6,451 bases of DNA, taken from contig JAISSE010000232.1 in the NCBI GenBank assembly GCA_031273285.1, positions 1 to 6,451 of the forward strand, given 5' to 3'. The notes below the pieces were generated by a model, which was given only the letters and a program-made list of their open reading frames with translations, did no database searches and was not told where the DNA came from. This DNA comes from Prevotellaceae bacterium. Its GTDB lineage: Bacteria; Bacteroidota; Bacteroidia; Bacteroidales; UBA932. The position numbers and the translations under genes were made by a program. Positions 1 to 6,451 of the stretch are shown here, piece by piece (the first letter of the stretch is position 1; every line of letters begins with the position of its first letter).

Positions 1-51
1 ATTTTGTTAGAGAGAGCTACCGGCGTGTCGCGCGGAATTTACAACAGATAA
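1..51 (+). CDS. C-terminal tail of an unidentified upstream gene (partial)
   Basis: Reading from base 1, frame 1 gives ILLERATGVSRGIYNR followed by a TAA stop at 49-51. The gene starts outside the window. The support is indirect. A strong + strand terminator follows about 50 bases later, so a + strand gene should end here. The stretch uses GC-ending codons (ACC GGC GTG TCG CGC) like the genes downstream, and composition turns sharply AT-rich right after the stop. Frame 2 stops at 8-10 and frame 3 stays open into the terminator, so frame 1 is the best but not the only choice. Sixteen residues are too few to name a family. The segment faintly resembles a helix-turn-helix, but I would not rely on that. 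Confidence 0.4.
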   Translation: MLLERATGVSRGIYNR

Positions 52-100
52 TTCAATTACACAAGCAGGGTGTAATTATTTTTTTACTTTTGGAATCTGT

Positions 101-145
101 AAACCTTCGGGCGGGGATATTTCCCTGTCCGAAGGTTTTTTATTT
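101..145 (+). terminator. Strong intrinsic (rho-independent) terminator of the upstream gene
   Basis: AAACCTTCGG at 101-110 is perfectly complementary to CCGAAGGTTT at 129-138. Pairing continues inward through 111-117 and 122-128, including two G-U pairs, to a four-base loop TATT at 118-121. This makes a hairpin of about 17 pairs. It runs into a T-rich tract (136-141 all T, then ATTT to 145). The T tract lies only on the downstream side, so it works for + strand transcription. It closes the transcript of the gene ending near base 51 and insulates the SusC/SusD operon from read-through. Confidence 0.88.
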
Positions 146-197
146 CCCCGTATCCGCATGTCCGGAAAAATATTTTTCAAACAAATATTCGTTAATC

Positions 198-228
198 TTT
201 GTTGTTACGGAAATAGGTATTATTTTAA
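198..228 (+). promoter_or_regulatory. Candidate Bacteroidota housekeeping-type promoter for the SusC/SusD operon
   Basis: The Bacteroidota primary sigma factor recognises a -33 TTTG and a -7 TAnnTTTG element, usually about 19-21 bases apart. Here TTTG at 198-201 is followed after 19 bases by TATTTTAA at 221-228. That keeps the TAnnTT core but lacks the final TG. Transcription would start near 235 and leave a leader of about 125 bases before the transporter start at 361. The site lies between the upstream terminator and the operon, where a promoter is required. The -7 match is imperfect, and PUL promoters are often activator-dependent, so this is a candidate only. No operator could be identified. 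Confidence 0.3.
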
Positions 229-241
229 TATATGTGGATGC

Positions 242-364
242 ATGAAAAATAAGTCGATTAAAAAGATTCTCCGAAGACCGGAGAGTATTCCTCCCGTATC
301 GGCAACCGTCCGAAAGAGGATGAAACCAGGAAGAAAATTCAAACGTTATTTTAAATTTTTATGA
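242..364 (+). CDS. Possible small basic leader peptide overlapping the transporter start (speculative)
   Basis: An open frame from ATG at 242 encodes 40 residues. About 15 of these are Lys or Arg and only one is acidic, and the peptide ends KFKRYFKFL. Its TGA stop at 362-364 overlaps the transporter ATG at 361-363 as ATGA, the arrangement typical of translational coupling. The same frame extends upstream to an ATG at 158 (68 residues), but that longer form would begin before the candidate transcription start near 235. I recognise no family, and there is no signal peptide, membrane segment or clear ribosome binding site. The basic character may simply reflect A-rich leader DNA. It could be a leader peptide, a chance frame, or an untranslated leader. 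I list it because of the overlap and its position, not because coding is shown. Confidence 0.2.
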   Translation: MKNKSIKKILRRPESIPPVSATVRKRMKPGRKFKRYFKFL

Positions 365-3300
365 AAAAGTATGTTTTATTAATGTATTTGTTAATGTGTA
401 TAACCGCGGCTAATGCACAGCGGGTTATCACAGGTAAGGTTACCGATTCCGGCGGCGAGCCGCTGGCAGGCGTAACGGTGCTGGTTACCGGAACAACCCG
501 CGGGACAGCCACAGCGGACGACGGCAGCTATTCCATTACGGTGGACGCCGGGGCGACAAGCCTCGAGTTCAGTGTTCTGGGATTTGCAACGCTGGAGTTG
601 CCCGTCGATTCCGGCAATGTGCTGGATGCCGTTCTGGAGGAAAGCGCCACCGAACTGGACGATGTTGTTATCACCAGTTACGGCGCCCAGAAAAAGATTT
701 CGGTTACGGGTTCCATTCAGACCATCAAGCCCGCCGACCTTGTTGTTCCGTCGTCGCGGCTGACGACGAGTTTTGCGGGACGTATGGCGGGCGTTATCGC
801 CTATCAGAGGAGTGGGCAGCCCGGAGCCGACGGCGCAAGTTTTTACATCCGGGGGATTTCGACTTTCGGCGGTATAACGTCGCCTCTCATCATTATCGAC
901 GGGGTGGAGGTCAGTTCGGGCGATTTGAACAATCTCGACCCCGAAGTTATCGAGAGCTTTTCGATTCTGAAAGACGCCACCGCCACCGCCATGTACGGCT
1001 CGCGCGGCGCCAACGGGGTTATGATTGTGGCGACAAAATCGGGAAAGGATTCGCCGCGACCCATCATCAACATCCGTCTGGAAAACACTTTCAACACGCC
1101 TACCAGAAAGCCGCAGGTTGCCGACGGAGTAACGTACATGAAGATGTACAACGAGGCGGTGTCGGGCAGAGGCACGGGCGAAATACTGTATTCCAACGAA
1201 AAAATCGAAAGGACGATTGCAGGCTACGACCCTCTGCTGTATCCGAATGTGGACTGGTACGGCGAGATGTTCAAGGATGTGGCGACAACCCAGAAGACCG
1301 TATTCAACATCAGAGGCGGAGGGCAAAAGCTGGATTATTTCATGAATGTCTCCGTCGGGCACGAAGAAGGGATGCTGAAAGCCCGAAGCACCGATTTCTT
1401 TTCGTACAACAATAACATAGGTATCTGGAGATACAACTTTCAGAACAACATAAACCTCAATGTAACCAAAACGACAAAGGTGGGTTTGCGTTTGAACACG
1501 CAGTTGTACGACTATTCCGGACCCTATGTTTCCACAGGCGATATCTTCGGCATAATCATGGAATCGAATCCGGCGGACTTTCCGATACTGTTCCCGAATG
1601 CCACCGAAAAGGAGGAAGCAAGCGCTACGCGGGGATACATTGCCTGGGGCGGAAAAACCGGAGGACGATACAACTCCGGATACCGCAACCCGATGGCGGA
1701 AATGGTTCGCGGGCATAATTCCAACTTCCAGAGTACGGTTATAGCAAACCTCGATTTCAGTCAGAAGCTGGATTTTGTTACGGACGGTCTTTCGTTCGAC
1801 GCTCTTGTTTCGTTCAAAAACTGGACAAGCAGTTCCACCAACCGGTATGCAAGCTATAACCAGTTCTATGTTACGAAATATAATCTCAATGATGTCGGAA
1901 TGATGGATTCGTACCAGCTTACGATGATAGGCGCCGAACAGTCGGACGTGCTGACCACAAGCGGAACGACTTCCGGCGACCGCAGAATCTACATACAGAC
2001 TGCCATGAACTATAACAGGGTATTCAACAGGGTGCACAATGTTACCGCAATGGTTCTGTACAATCAGGACCAGTACAACGTCAACAATCCGACCAATTTG
2101 TACACCTCGCTTCCAAAAAGAAAGCAGGGAATTGCGGGACGTGTAACCTATTCGTATGACTACAGGTACCTGTTTGAAGCGAATTTCGGATACAACGGCA
2201 GCGAAAATTTCGCAAAAGGTCACAGATTCGGGTTTTTCCCTTCCTTTTCGGTGGGTTACAACATCAGTCAGGAAAAATTCTGGGAGCCGCTGAGCCACAT
2301 CGTTTCAAATCTGAAAATCAGAGGCTCGTGGGGACTTGTGGGCAACGACCAGACGAATGCCGGACGGTTTGTGTATCTGTCGGATATTAACTTAACGGGC
2401 GTAAGTTACACCACCGGAACAAATCTCGACTATACTCAGAACGGACCCGTCTATAACAGATATTCGAACGAAAACCTGACCTGGGAAGTGGGCGAAAAAA
2501 TCAACGCCGGAATAGAGCTTCAGCTGTTCAACAGTTTGAATATAACTTTCGATGCTTTTCAGGAACACCGCACCGGAATCTTTCTGGAACGTCAGACAAT
2601 CCCGAACTTTCTCGGAACAGCCGGCACGAAAATCTACGGAAATCTGGGCATAGTGGACAATCGCGGGTTCGATTTTTCGGTGGATTTCAACAAAAGGGTG
2701 AACAAGGATTTTGCCGTTACTCTCAAGGGAACGTTTACCTTCGCACAGAACGAGATTAAGGATTATGACGAGCCGGAATACAAGCTGTATCGCAACAAGA
2801 CAAGAGTAGGCTCTCCCGTAAATTCAATCGAGATGTATGTGGCGGAACGGCTGTTTATCGACGACCTGGAGGTCGCCAACAGTCCGCGTCAACAACTCGG
2901 CGGATTCATTCAGGCAGGGGATTTGAAGTATACCGACATACCCAATGCCAACGGTACGAGCGACGGCATCATAGATGCAAACGACATGATGCGGACAGGC
3001 TATCCCACCGTTCCCGAAGTGGTGTACGGCTTCGGTCCCTCGATACAGTGGAAGAAACTTGATTTCTCCTTCTTTTTTCAGGGAGCAGCCCGAACGTCTC
3101 TCATGATGAGCGGATTTCATCCTTTCGGTTCTTCGTCCATACGCAACTCGCTGCAATTTGTGGCAGACAATTACTGGAGCAGAACAAATCAGGATATTTA
3201 TGCCGCATATCCGCGTTTAAGCAAACAGGACAACCCCAACAATACGGTAAATTCGACGTACTGGCTGCGCAACGCATCGTTCCTGAAACTGAAAAATCTC

Positions 3301-3462
3301 GAAATAGGATTTTCTCATAAATTTTTCAGAATTTATGTCAGCGGAGCCAATCTGCTGACCTTCTCCAAATTTAAAATGTGGGATCCCGAAATGGGAGGCG
3401 GCGCAGGCATGTCGTATCCCACACAGACGGTATATAATATCGGTTTACAAATGAATTTATAA
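361..3462 (+). CDS. SusC/RagA-family TonB-dependent outer-membrane glycan transporter
   Basis: This is the outer-membrane channel that imports oligosaccharides using TonB-ExbBD energy, paired with the SusD-like lid encoded next. A Sec signal peptide covers residues 1-19, with cleavage likely at NAQ. A CarboxypepD_reg-like beta-sandwich follows (about 22-95). Next is a TonB-box-like stretch DDVVITSYG (100-108) and then the plug domain (about 115-230), with FYIRG at 161-165, IIIDG near 177-181 and the SusC signature YGSRGANGV at 212-220. The rest is a 22-strand-type barrel with family hallmarks: YLFEANFGYNGSENF (603-617), RFGFFPSFSVGY (622-633), RGSWGLVGND (654-663) and SFLKLKNLEIGFS near the end. 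At 1033 residues it is full length. There is no STN domain between signal peptide and beta-sandwich. The last residue is Leu, where barrels usually end in an aromatic. The start is set by the signal peptide. No Shine-Dalgarno is seen, only an AT-rich leader. The substrate cannot be read from the sequence. Confidence 0.96.
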   Translation: MKKYVLLMYLLMCITAANAQRVITGKVTDSGGEPLAGVTVLVTGTTRGTATADDGSYSITVDAGATSLEFSVLGFATLELPVDSGNVLDAVLEESATELDDVVITSYGAQKKISVTGSIQTIKPADLVVPSSRLTTSFAGRMAGVIAYQRSGQPGADGASFYIRGISTFGGITSPLIIIDGVEVSSGDLNNLDPEVIESFSILKDATATAMYGSRGANGVMIVATKSGKDSPRPIINIRLENTFNTPTRKPQVADGVTYMKMYNEAVSGRGTGEILYSNEKIERTIAGYDPLLYPNVDWYGEMFKDVATTQKTVFNIRGGGQKLDYFMNVSVGHEEGMLKARSTDFFSYNNNIGIWRYNFQNNINLNVTKTTKVGLRLNTQLYDYSGPYVSTGDIFGIIMESNPADFPILFPNATEKEEASATRGYIAWGGKTGGRYNSGYRNPMAEMVRGHNSNFQSTVIANLDFSQKLDFVTDGLSFDALVSFKNWTSSSTNRYASYNQFYVTKYNLNDVGMMDSYQLTMIGAEQSDVLTTSGTTSGDRRIYIQTAMNYNRVFNRVHNVTAMVLYNQDQYNVNNPTNLYTSLPKRKQGIAGRVTYSYDYRYLFEANFGYNGSENFAKGHRFGFFPSFSVGYNISQEKFWEPLSHIVSNLKIRGSWGLVGNDQTNAGRFVYLSDINLTGVSYTTGTNLDYTQNGPVYNRYSNENLTWEVGEKINAGIELQLFNSLNITFDAFQEHRTGIFLERQTIPNFLGTAGTKIYGNLGIVDNRGFDFSVDFNKRVNKDFAVTLKGTFTFAQNEIKDYDEPEYKLYRNKTRVGSPVNSIEMYVAERLFIDDLEVANSPRQQLGGFIQAGDLKYTDIPNANGTSDGIIDANDMMRTGYPTVPEVVYGFGPSIQWKKLDFSFFFQGAARTSLMMSGFHPFGSSSIRNSLQFVADNYWSRTNQDIYAAYPRLSKQDNPNNTVNSTYWLRNASFLKLKNLEIGFSHKFFRIYVSGANLLTFSKFKMWDPEMGGGAGMSYPTQTVYNIGLQMNL

Positions 3463-3471
3463 TTTTATCTA

Positions 3472-5343
3472 ATGAAGACAATGAAAAAAATATTTTCCAT
3501 AATATTGTTATCGGGCTTGATGTTTGCCTATTCGTGCAATTATCTGGACGTGGTACCCGACGAAGTTCCCACCGAATCGGATGCTTTCAAGGATCGCAAA
3601 GCCGCGGAAAGATTTTTGTATTCCTGCTACTATTATCTGCCCGACCCGAGGCAGGATGTCGCCTCGATAGACCTTTTTACGGCTGACGAGGTTGTTACTC
3701 CTTTCGAGCACGAAACGTTTGCCAATTTCCCGAAAGGAAACTACACATCCGTCAATCCGGTGATTTCCTACTGGAACACTCTGTTTCAGGGCATCCGCCA
3801 GTGTTATATCATGCTCGACAATGTGGACAACGTGCCGGGACTTGAAATCGCGGAAAAGACGGCATACAAAGCCGAAGCTACATTTCTGATAGCCTACTAT
3901 CATTTCCTTCTGCTGAAATGTTACGGTCCGACCATCATTATCCGCTCGACGCCAAGTCTGGACATGCCGACGTCCGATTATCCCGCCCGCGAGACGTATG
4001 ACGAGTGTGTGAACTGGATTGCCGAAAAATTCGACGAAGCGGTAACAATCGGCTTGTCGGACAGGCACAGCGGTTCGGCTTACGGCAGGGCTACAAGCGT
4101 TGCGGCAAGGGCGATCAAGGGGAGGATGCTGCTGTATGCCGCGTCTCCGCTGTTCAACGGCGGCAAATCGTCCGTTGCCGGTACCGACGACCTGAGCAGC
4201 AGACCGGAGTATGCAAATTTCAAAAATGCGGAAGGAGTTCCGCTTATCTGTCACACGTATGATGCCGCCAAATGGCAGCGTGCCGCCGATGCAAATCTTG
4301 CAGCCATCAACGCCGCTCTGGCAACGGGCGTAGCGATGTATAACAACGGAACGGCAACGGCAGACCAGCCGGAACCGAGCAATCCCACGGAACGAAAGTT
4401 GAGAATGACCGTTTGCGACAGAACTTCGTCGGAAATAATCTGGGCTTCGACAAGAACGGAAAGCAGCTATGCCCTCCAAAACAAATCGACTCCCTTCGAC
4501 CCCAACAGAGACTGGAGCTGGAACGGTATCGCGCCGACGCTGACAATGCTGGAAAGTTTTTATACAGCCGCCGGTTTGCCGATCGACGAAGACCCCGCCT
4601 TCAACTATGCCGGCAGGTACGGTACGCAAACCGTTTCGGACGCCCATACCAACGGACAGACATCCATCCTGAATCTCAGCAGAGAGCCGCGCTTTTATGC
4701 GTGGGTTGCACATCATAACGGGTTTTACGAAATTCAGCGCTCGTCGAGTGTATACAGATATCAGACTAAATTCATGCAGAATGACGACTGCGGAATAAAA
4801 ACCAGAACCAATAACTATTCTCCGACAGGATATTTGAACAAAAAGGGCGTTCATCCACTGTATGCTCAAGGCTCCGGCGGCGGAGGTCTGGTTCAGTATT
4901 CCTGGCCCATTGTCAGGCTTGGCGAGCTGTATCTCAACTATGCCGAGGCGCTCATCGAAGCGGGCGGGCAGGACAATCTCAACAAGGCAATAGTCGCCAT
5001 CAACGAGATAAGAACCCGCGCGGGAATCCCCGCCGTCGAAACGTCATGGGCAGGCACAACTCTGGATCAGGACAGACTGCGCCGGATTGTCAGGCAGGAA
5101 CGCACCATCGAGCTTTATCTGGAAAATCACCGGTTCTGGGATGTAAGACGGTGGCTGCTGGGTACAAAATATTTCAACGTCATGCCGCGCGGGCTGAACA
5201 TACGCGCCAACGGGGACGACTTTTTCAATCCCCAGCAGGTGGAGGTTGTGCGCAAATTTATTGTGCCGGCACACTATCTCATGCCGATACCGGGTTCGGA
5301 TATAGACAAAAATCCCAAAGTGATTCAAAATCCGGGTTATTAA
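3472..5343 (+). CDS. SusD/RagB-family surface glycan-binding lipoprotein
   Basis: This is the lipid-anchored, surface-exposed lid of the SusC-like channel. It captures the oligosaccharide and closes over the barrel. The lipoprotein signal peptide spans residues 1-21 with lipidation at Cys22 (FAYSC), followed by the family-typical CNYLDVVP. The N-terminal SusD-like domain with TPR-type helices includes the conserved EATFLIAYYHFLLLKCYGP (135-153) and AARAIKGRMLLYAASPLFNG (211-230). The C-terminal SusD_RagB domain carries RLGELYLNYAEALIEAG (482-498), RQERTIELYLENHRFWDVRRW (541-561) and the terminal LMPIPGSDIDKNP...QNPGY. At 623 residues it is at the long end for the family but complete. The gene begins 9 bases after the transporter stop, so they are surely co-transcribed. 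An in-frame ATG at 3481 is an alternative start that would also preserve the signal peptide. Ligand-binding residues vary between family members, so specificity is unknown. Confidence 0.96.
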   Translation: MKTMKKIFSIILLSGLMFAYSCNYLDVVPDEVPTESDAFKDRKAAERFLYSCYYYLPDPRQDVASIDLFTADEVVTPFEHETFANFPKGNYTSVNPVISYWNTLFQGIRQCYIMLDNVDNVPGLEIAEKTAYKAEATFLIAYYHFLLLKCYGPTIIIRSTPSLDMPTSDYPARETYDECVNWIAEKFDEAVTIGLSDRHSGSAYGRATSVAARAIKGRMLLYAASPLFNGGKSSVAGTDDLSSRPEYANFKNAEGVPLICHTYDAAKWQRAADANLAAINAALATGVAMYNNGTATADQPEPSNPTERKLRMTVCDRTSSEIIWASTRTESSYALQNKSTPFDPNRDWSWNGIAPTLTMLESFYTAAGLPIDEDPAFNYAGRYGTQTVSDAHTNGQTSILNLSREPRFYAWVAHHNGFYEIQRSSSVYRYQTKFMQNDDCGIKTRTNNYSPTGYLNKKGVHPLYAQGSGGGGLVQYSWPIVRLGELYLNYAEALIEAGGQDNLNKAIVAINEIRTRAGIPAVETSWAGTTLDQDRLRRIVRQERTIELYLENHRFWDVRRWLLGTKYFNVMPRGLNIRANGDDFFNPQQVEVVRKFIVPAHYLMPIPGSDIDKNPKVIQNPGY

Positions 5344-5361
5344 CATAAAATAAATCAAGAG

Positions 5362-6451
5362 ATGAAGAGTATAATGAAAAATTTAATTGGAATTTTATAT
5401 GTGTGTACCCTGGCTGTTTTCGTATCGTGCGAGGACGACGAAAACAGGAATACCGGTACACCTCCCGCTTCGGTGCTGGATGTGTCGGCAGAGGCGGGTC
5501 CGGGCGAAGTTATCCTGAAATGGAAAAATCCCGATGACCCGAATTTAAAGTATGTCAATATTGCATACATAAATTCGCAGAGCGAAAAAGTCAGCATCAA
5601 CGTTTCGACTTATGCCGTCGACTCCGTAACCGGCTTTGTTACGGATACGATAGACGGCTTCACCGATACGAAGGAATATACGTTCGACCTGACAGCCCGT
5701 AATCTGTCGGGCGCCTCGTCCGACGCCGTGCAAATCGTAAAAGCGCCGCTGGCGCCGGTGTATCATTCGATATATTCGACTATTACGGCTAAATCGGATT
5801 TCGGAGGAGTGATAGTGAGCTGGGATAATACCCTGGGCAAAAAAGCCTTTGTGGTGGCTTTGTATCCCAATCCCGACAATCCGTCCGAAAAACTGTTGCG
5901 GAGATTCGACGCCACTCGTTCCGGTTCGGGCTATGTGTCGGCAGGGTTGAATATTACCGCGATAGACCTTGAACTGTACGCAACGGACAAATATCACAAC
6001 GAATCCGAAAAAAAGAACGTGCGCGTGGAGGTTTATGCGGAAACGGAGTTTAACAAGTCGGAATGGTCTGTGCCGGGATACGTCGATAACAGTCAGAACG
6101 AAACAATAGGTTACAGTTCGCAGGCAACCAACGAAGGCGCTTCCCCGAACGGACGGGTAATAGCGATTTTCGACAAAAACCTTGCTACATTCTGGCATGC
6201 CCGCTGGGGGTCGCCCGCTACCAATTATCCGCACTGGTACATCATCGACCTTGGGAAAGAGGTTACTATCAGCAGGGTCGAGATGGCTCGGAGACAAGGT
6301 AATTCGCAGGGGCAAAAGGGACAGCAATTCCTGACCTGCACCGCTGCCGGAGCAGCAAATCCCGCCGACCCGACCACATGGGCATGGGAGGATCAAGGCT
6401 CCTACAGCTTTGATGCTGCGACAAACAATGTCCAAAGCTACAGACTGCTCA
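5362..6451 (+). CDS. Surface lipoprotein with DUF4959, DUF5126 and DUF5000/discoidin-like domains (3' end outside window)
   Basis: The frame is open from ATG 5362 to the window edge: 363 codons and no stop. Residues 1-22 form a lipoprotein signal peptide with lipidation at Cys23 (FVSC). The following EDDEN is an acidic run like the Bacteroidota signal that sends lipoproteins to the cell surface. Residues about 34-128 match the fibronectin/Ig-like DUF4959 fold (EVILKWKNPDDPNLKYVNIAY, with Tyr/Phe-rich strands after it). Residues about 130-230 match DUF5126, with its signature DFGGVIVSW at 146-154. From about 240 a galactose-binding/F5-8 type C-like domain (DUF5000) begins, with ATFWHARWGSP (275-285) and PHWYIIDLG (290-298). 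Family members run to roughly 400 residues, so a few dozen are probably missing. It starts 18 bases after the SusD-like gene, in the SusE/SusF position, which suggests an accessory glycan-binding role. An alternative start is Met5 at 5374. CAAGAG just before the ATG is a weak Shine-Dalgarno-like purine run. Confidence 0.9.
   Translation, partial: MKSIMKNLIGILYVCTLAVFVSCEDDENRNTGTPPASVLDVSAEAGPGEVILKWKNPDDPNLKYVNIAYINSQSEKVSINVSTYAVDSVTGFVTDTIDGFTDTKEYTFDLTARNLSGASSDAVQIVKAPLAPVYHSIYSTITAKSDFGGVIVSWDNTLGKKAFVVALYPNPDNPSEKLLRRFDATRSGSGYVSAGLNITAIDLELYATDKYHNESEKKNVRVEVYAETEFNKSEWSVPGYVDNSQNETIGYSSQATNEGASPNGRVIAIFDKNLATFWHARWGSPATNYPHWYIIDLGKEVTISRVEMARRQGNSQGQKGQQFLTCTAAGAANPADPTTWAWEDQGSYSFDAATNNVQSYRLL

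Noticed and set aside
193..201. TAATCTTTG and, on the minus strand at 340-348, TAACGTTTG as -7 promoter elements
   Set aside because: Both have three bases, not two, between TA and TTTG, and neither has a suitably placed -33 partner. I did not call them as promoters, nor as evidence of an antisense RNA.
268..284. Short hairpin in the leader (TCTCCG / CGGAGA with a five-base loop)
   Set aside because: It has only six base pairs and no T tract, so it is not a terminator. There is no further conserved structure to support a riboswitch or attenuator.
391..2298. Long antisense open frame opposite the transporter
   Set aside because: It is codon-on-codon with a well-supported SusC-family gene and stays open only because TTA, CTA and TCA are avoided in that gene. 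The translation shows no recognisable domain.
3508..4869. Antisense open frame of about 450 codons opposite the SusD-like gene
   Set aside because: It has the same in-register codon-bias origin. The sense strand carries unambiguous SusD motifs across the region.
5545..6435. Antisense open frame of about 300 codons near the window end
   Set aside because: It lies opposite the third lipoprotein, whose lipobox and domain motifs show that the + strand is coding. It is a shadow in the same register.
1..6451. Mobile element, CRISPR array, tRNA or rRNA gene, or phage defence system
   Set aside because: I saw no transposase or integrase motifs, no regularly spaced direct repeats, no terminal inverted repeats and no RNA gene signatures. 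The window is filled by an ordinary SusC/SusD-type operon.

Overview
The window looks like the front end of a polysaccharide utilization locus (PUL) from a member of the Bacteroidota, most likely a gut-type Bacteroidales. The evidence is a tandem SusC-like TonB-dependent transporter and SusD-like lipoprotein, both with the hallmark motifs of those families. Shine-Dalgarno sequences are weak or absent, and the intergenic regions are AT-rich next to coding DNA of roughly balanced GC. No species-level call is possible from this stretch.

Layout, all on the + strand. Positions 1-51 probably hold the last 16 codons of an unidentified upstream gene. A strong intrinsic terminator (about 101-145) follows and separates that gene from the PUL. 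An AT-rich leader (about 146-360) contains a plausible Bacteroidota-type promoter (about 198-228) and a small, very basic open frame whose stop overlaps the next start (ATGA). Then come a 1033-residue SusC-like outer-membrane transporter (361-3462), a 623-residue SusD-like surface lipoprotein after a 9-base gap (3472-5343), and, after an 18-base gap, a third surface lipoprotein (5362 to the window edge). The third protein has the domain order DUF4959, DUF5126, DUF5000/discoidin-like. It is cut off by the end of the window, not by a stop codon.

How they work together (family knowledge plus inference): SusC and SusD form a lidded importer in the outer membrane, with SusD as the ligand-binding cap and SusC as the TonB-driven channel. 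The third lipoprotein occupies the SusE/SusF-like position and is probably an accessory surface glycan-binding protein. The tight spacing and shared strand point to one operon. No degradative enzyme, regulator or sigma/anti-sigma gene is visible, so the glycan target cannot be named. The transporter lacks an N-terminal STN signalling domain, which argues against control by an ECF sigma/anti-sigma pair.

I did not find a convincing undescribed system. The most open questions are the small leader frame upstream of the transporter and the identity of the imported glycan. Very long antisense open frames lie opposite all three genes, but they follow from codon bias and are not called as genes.
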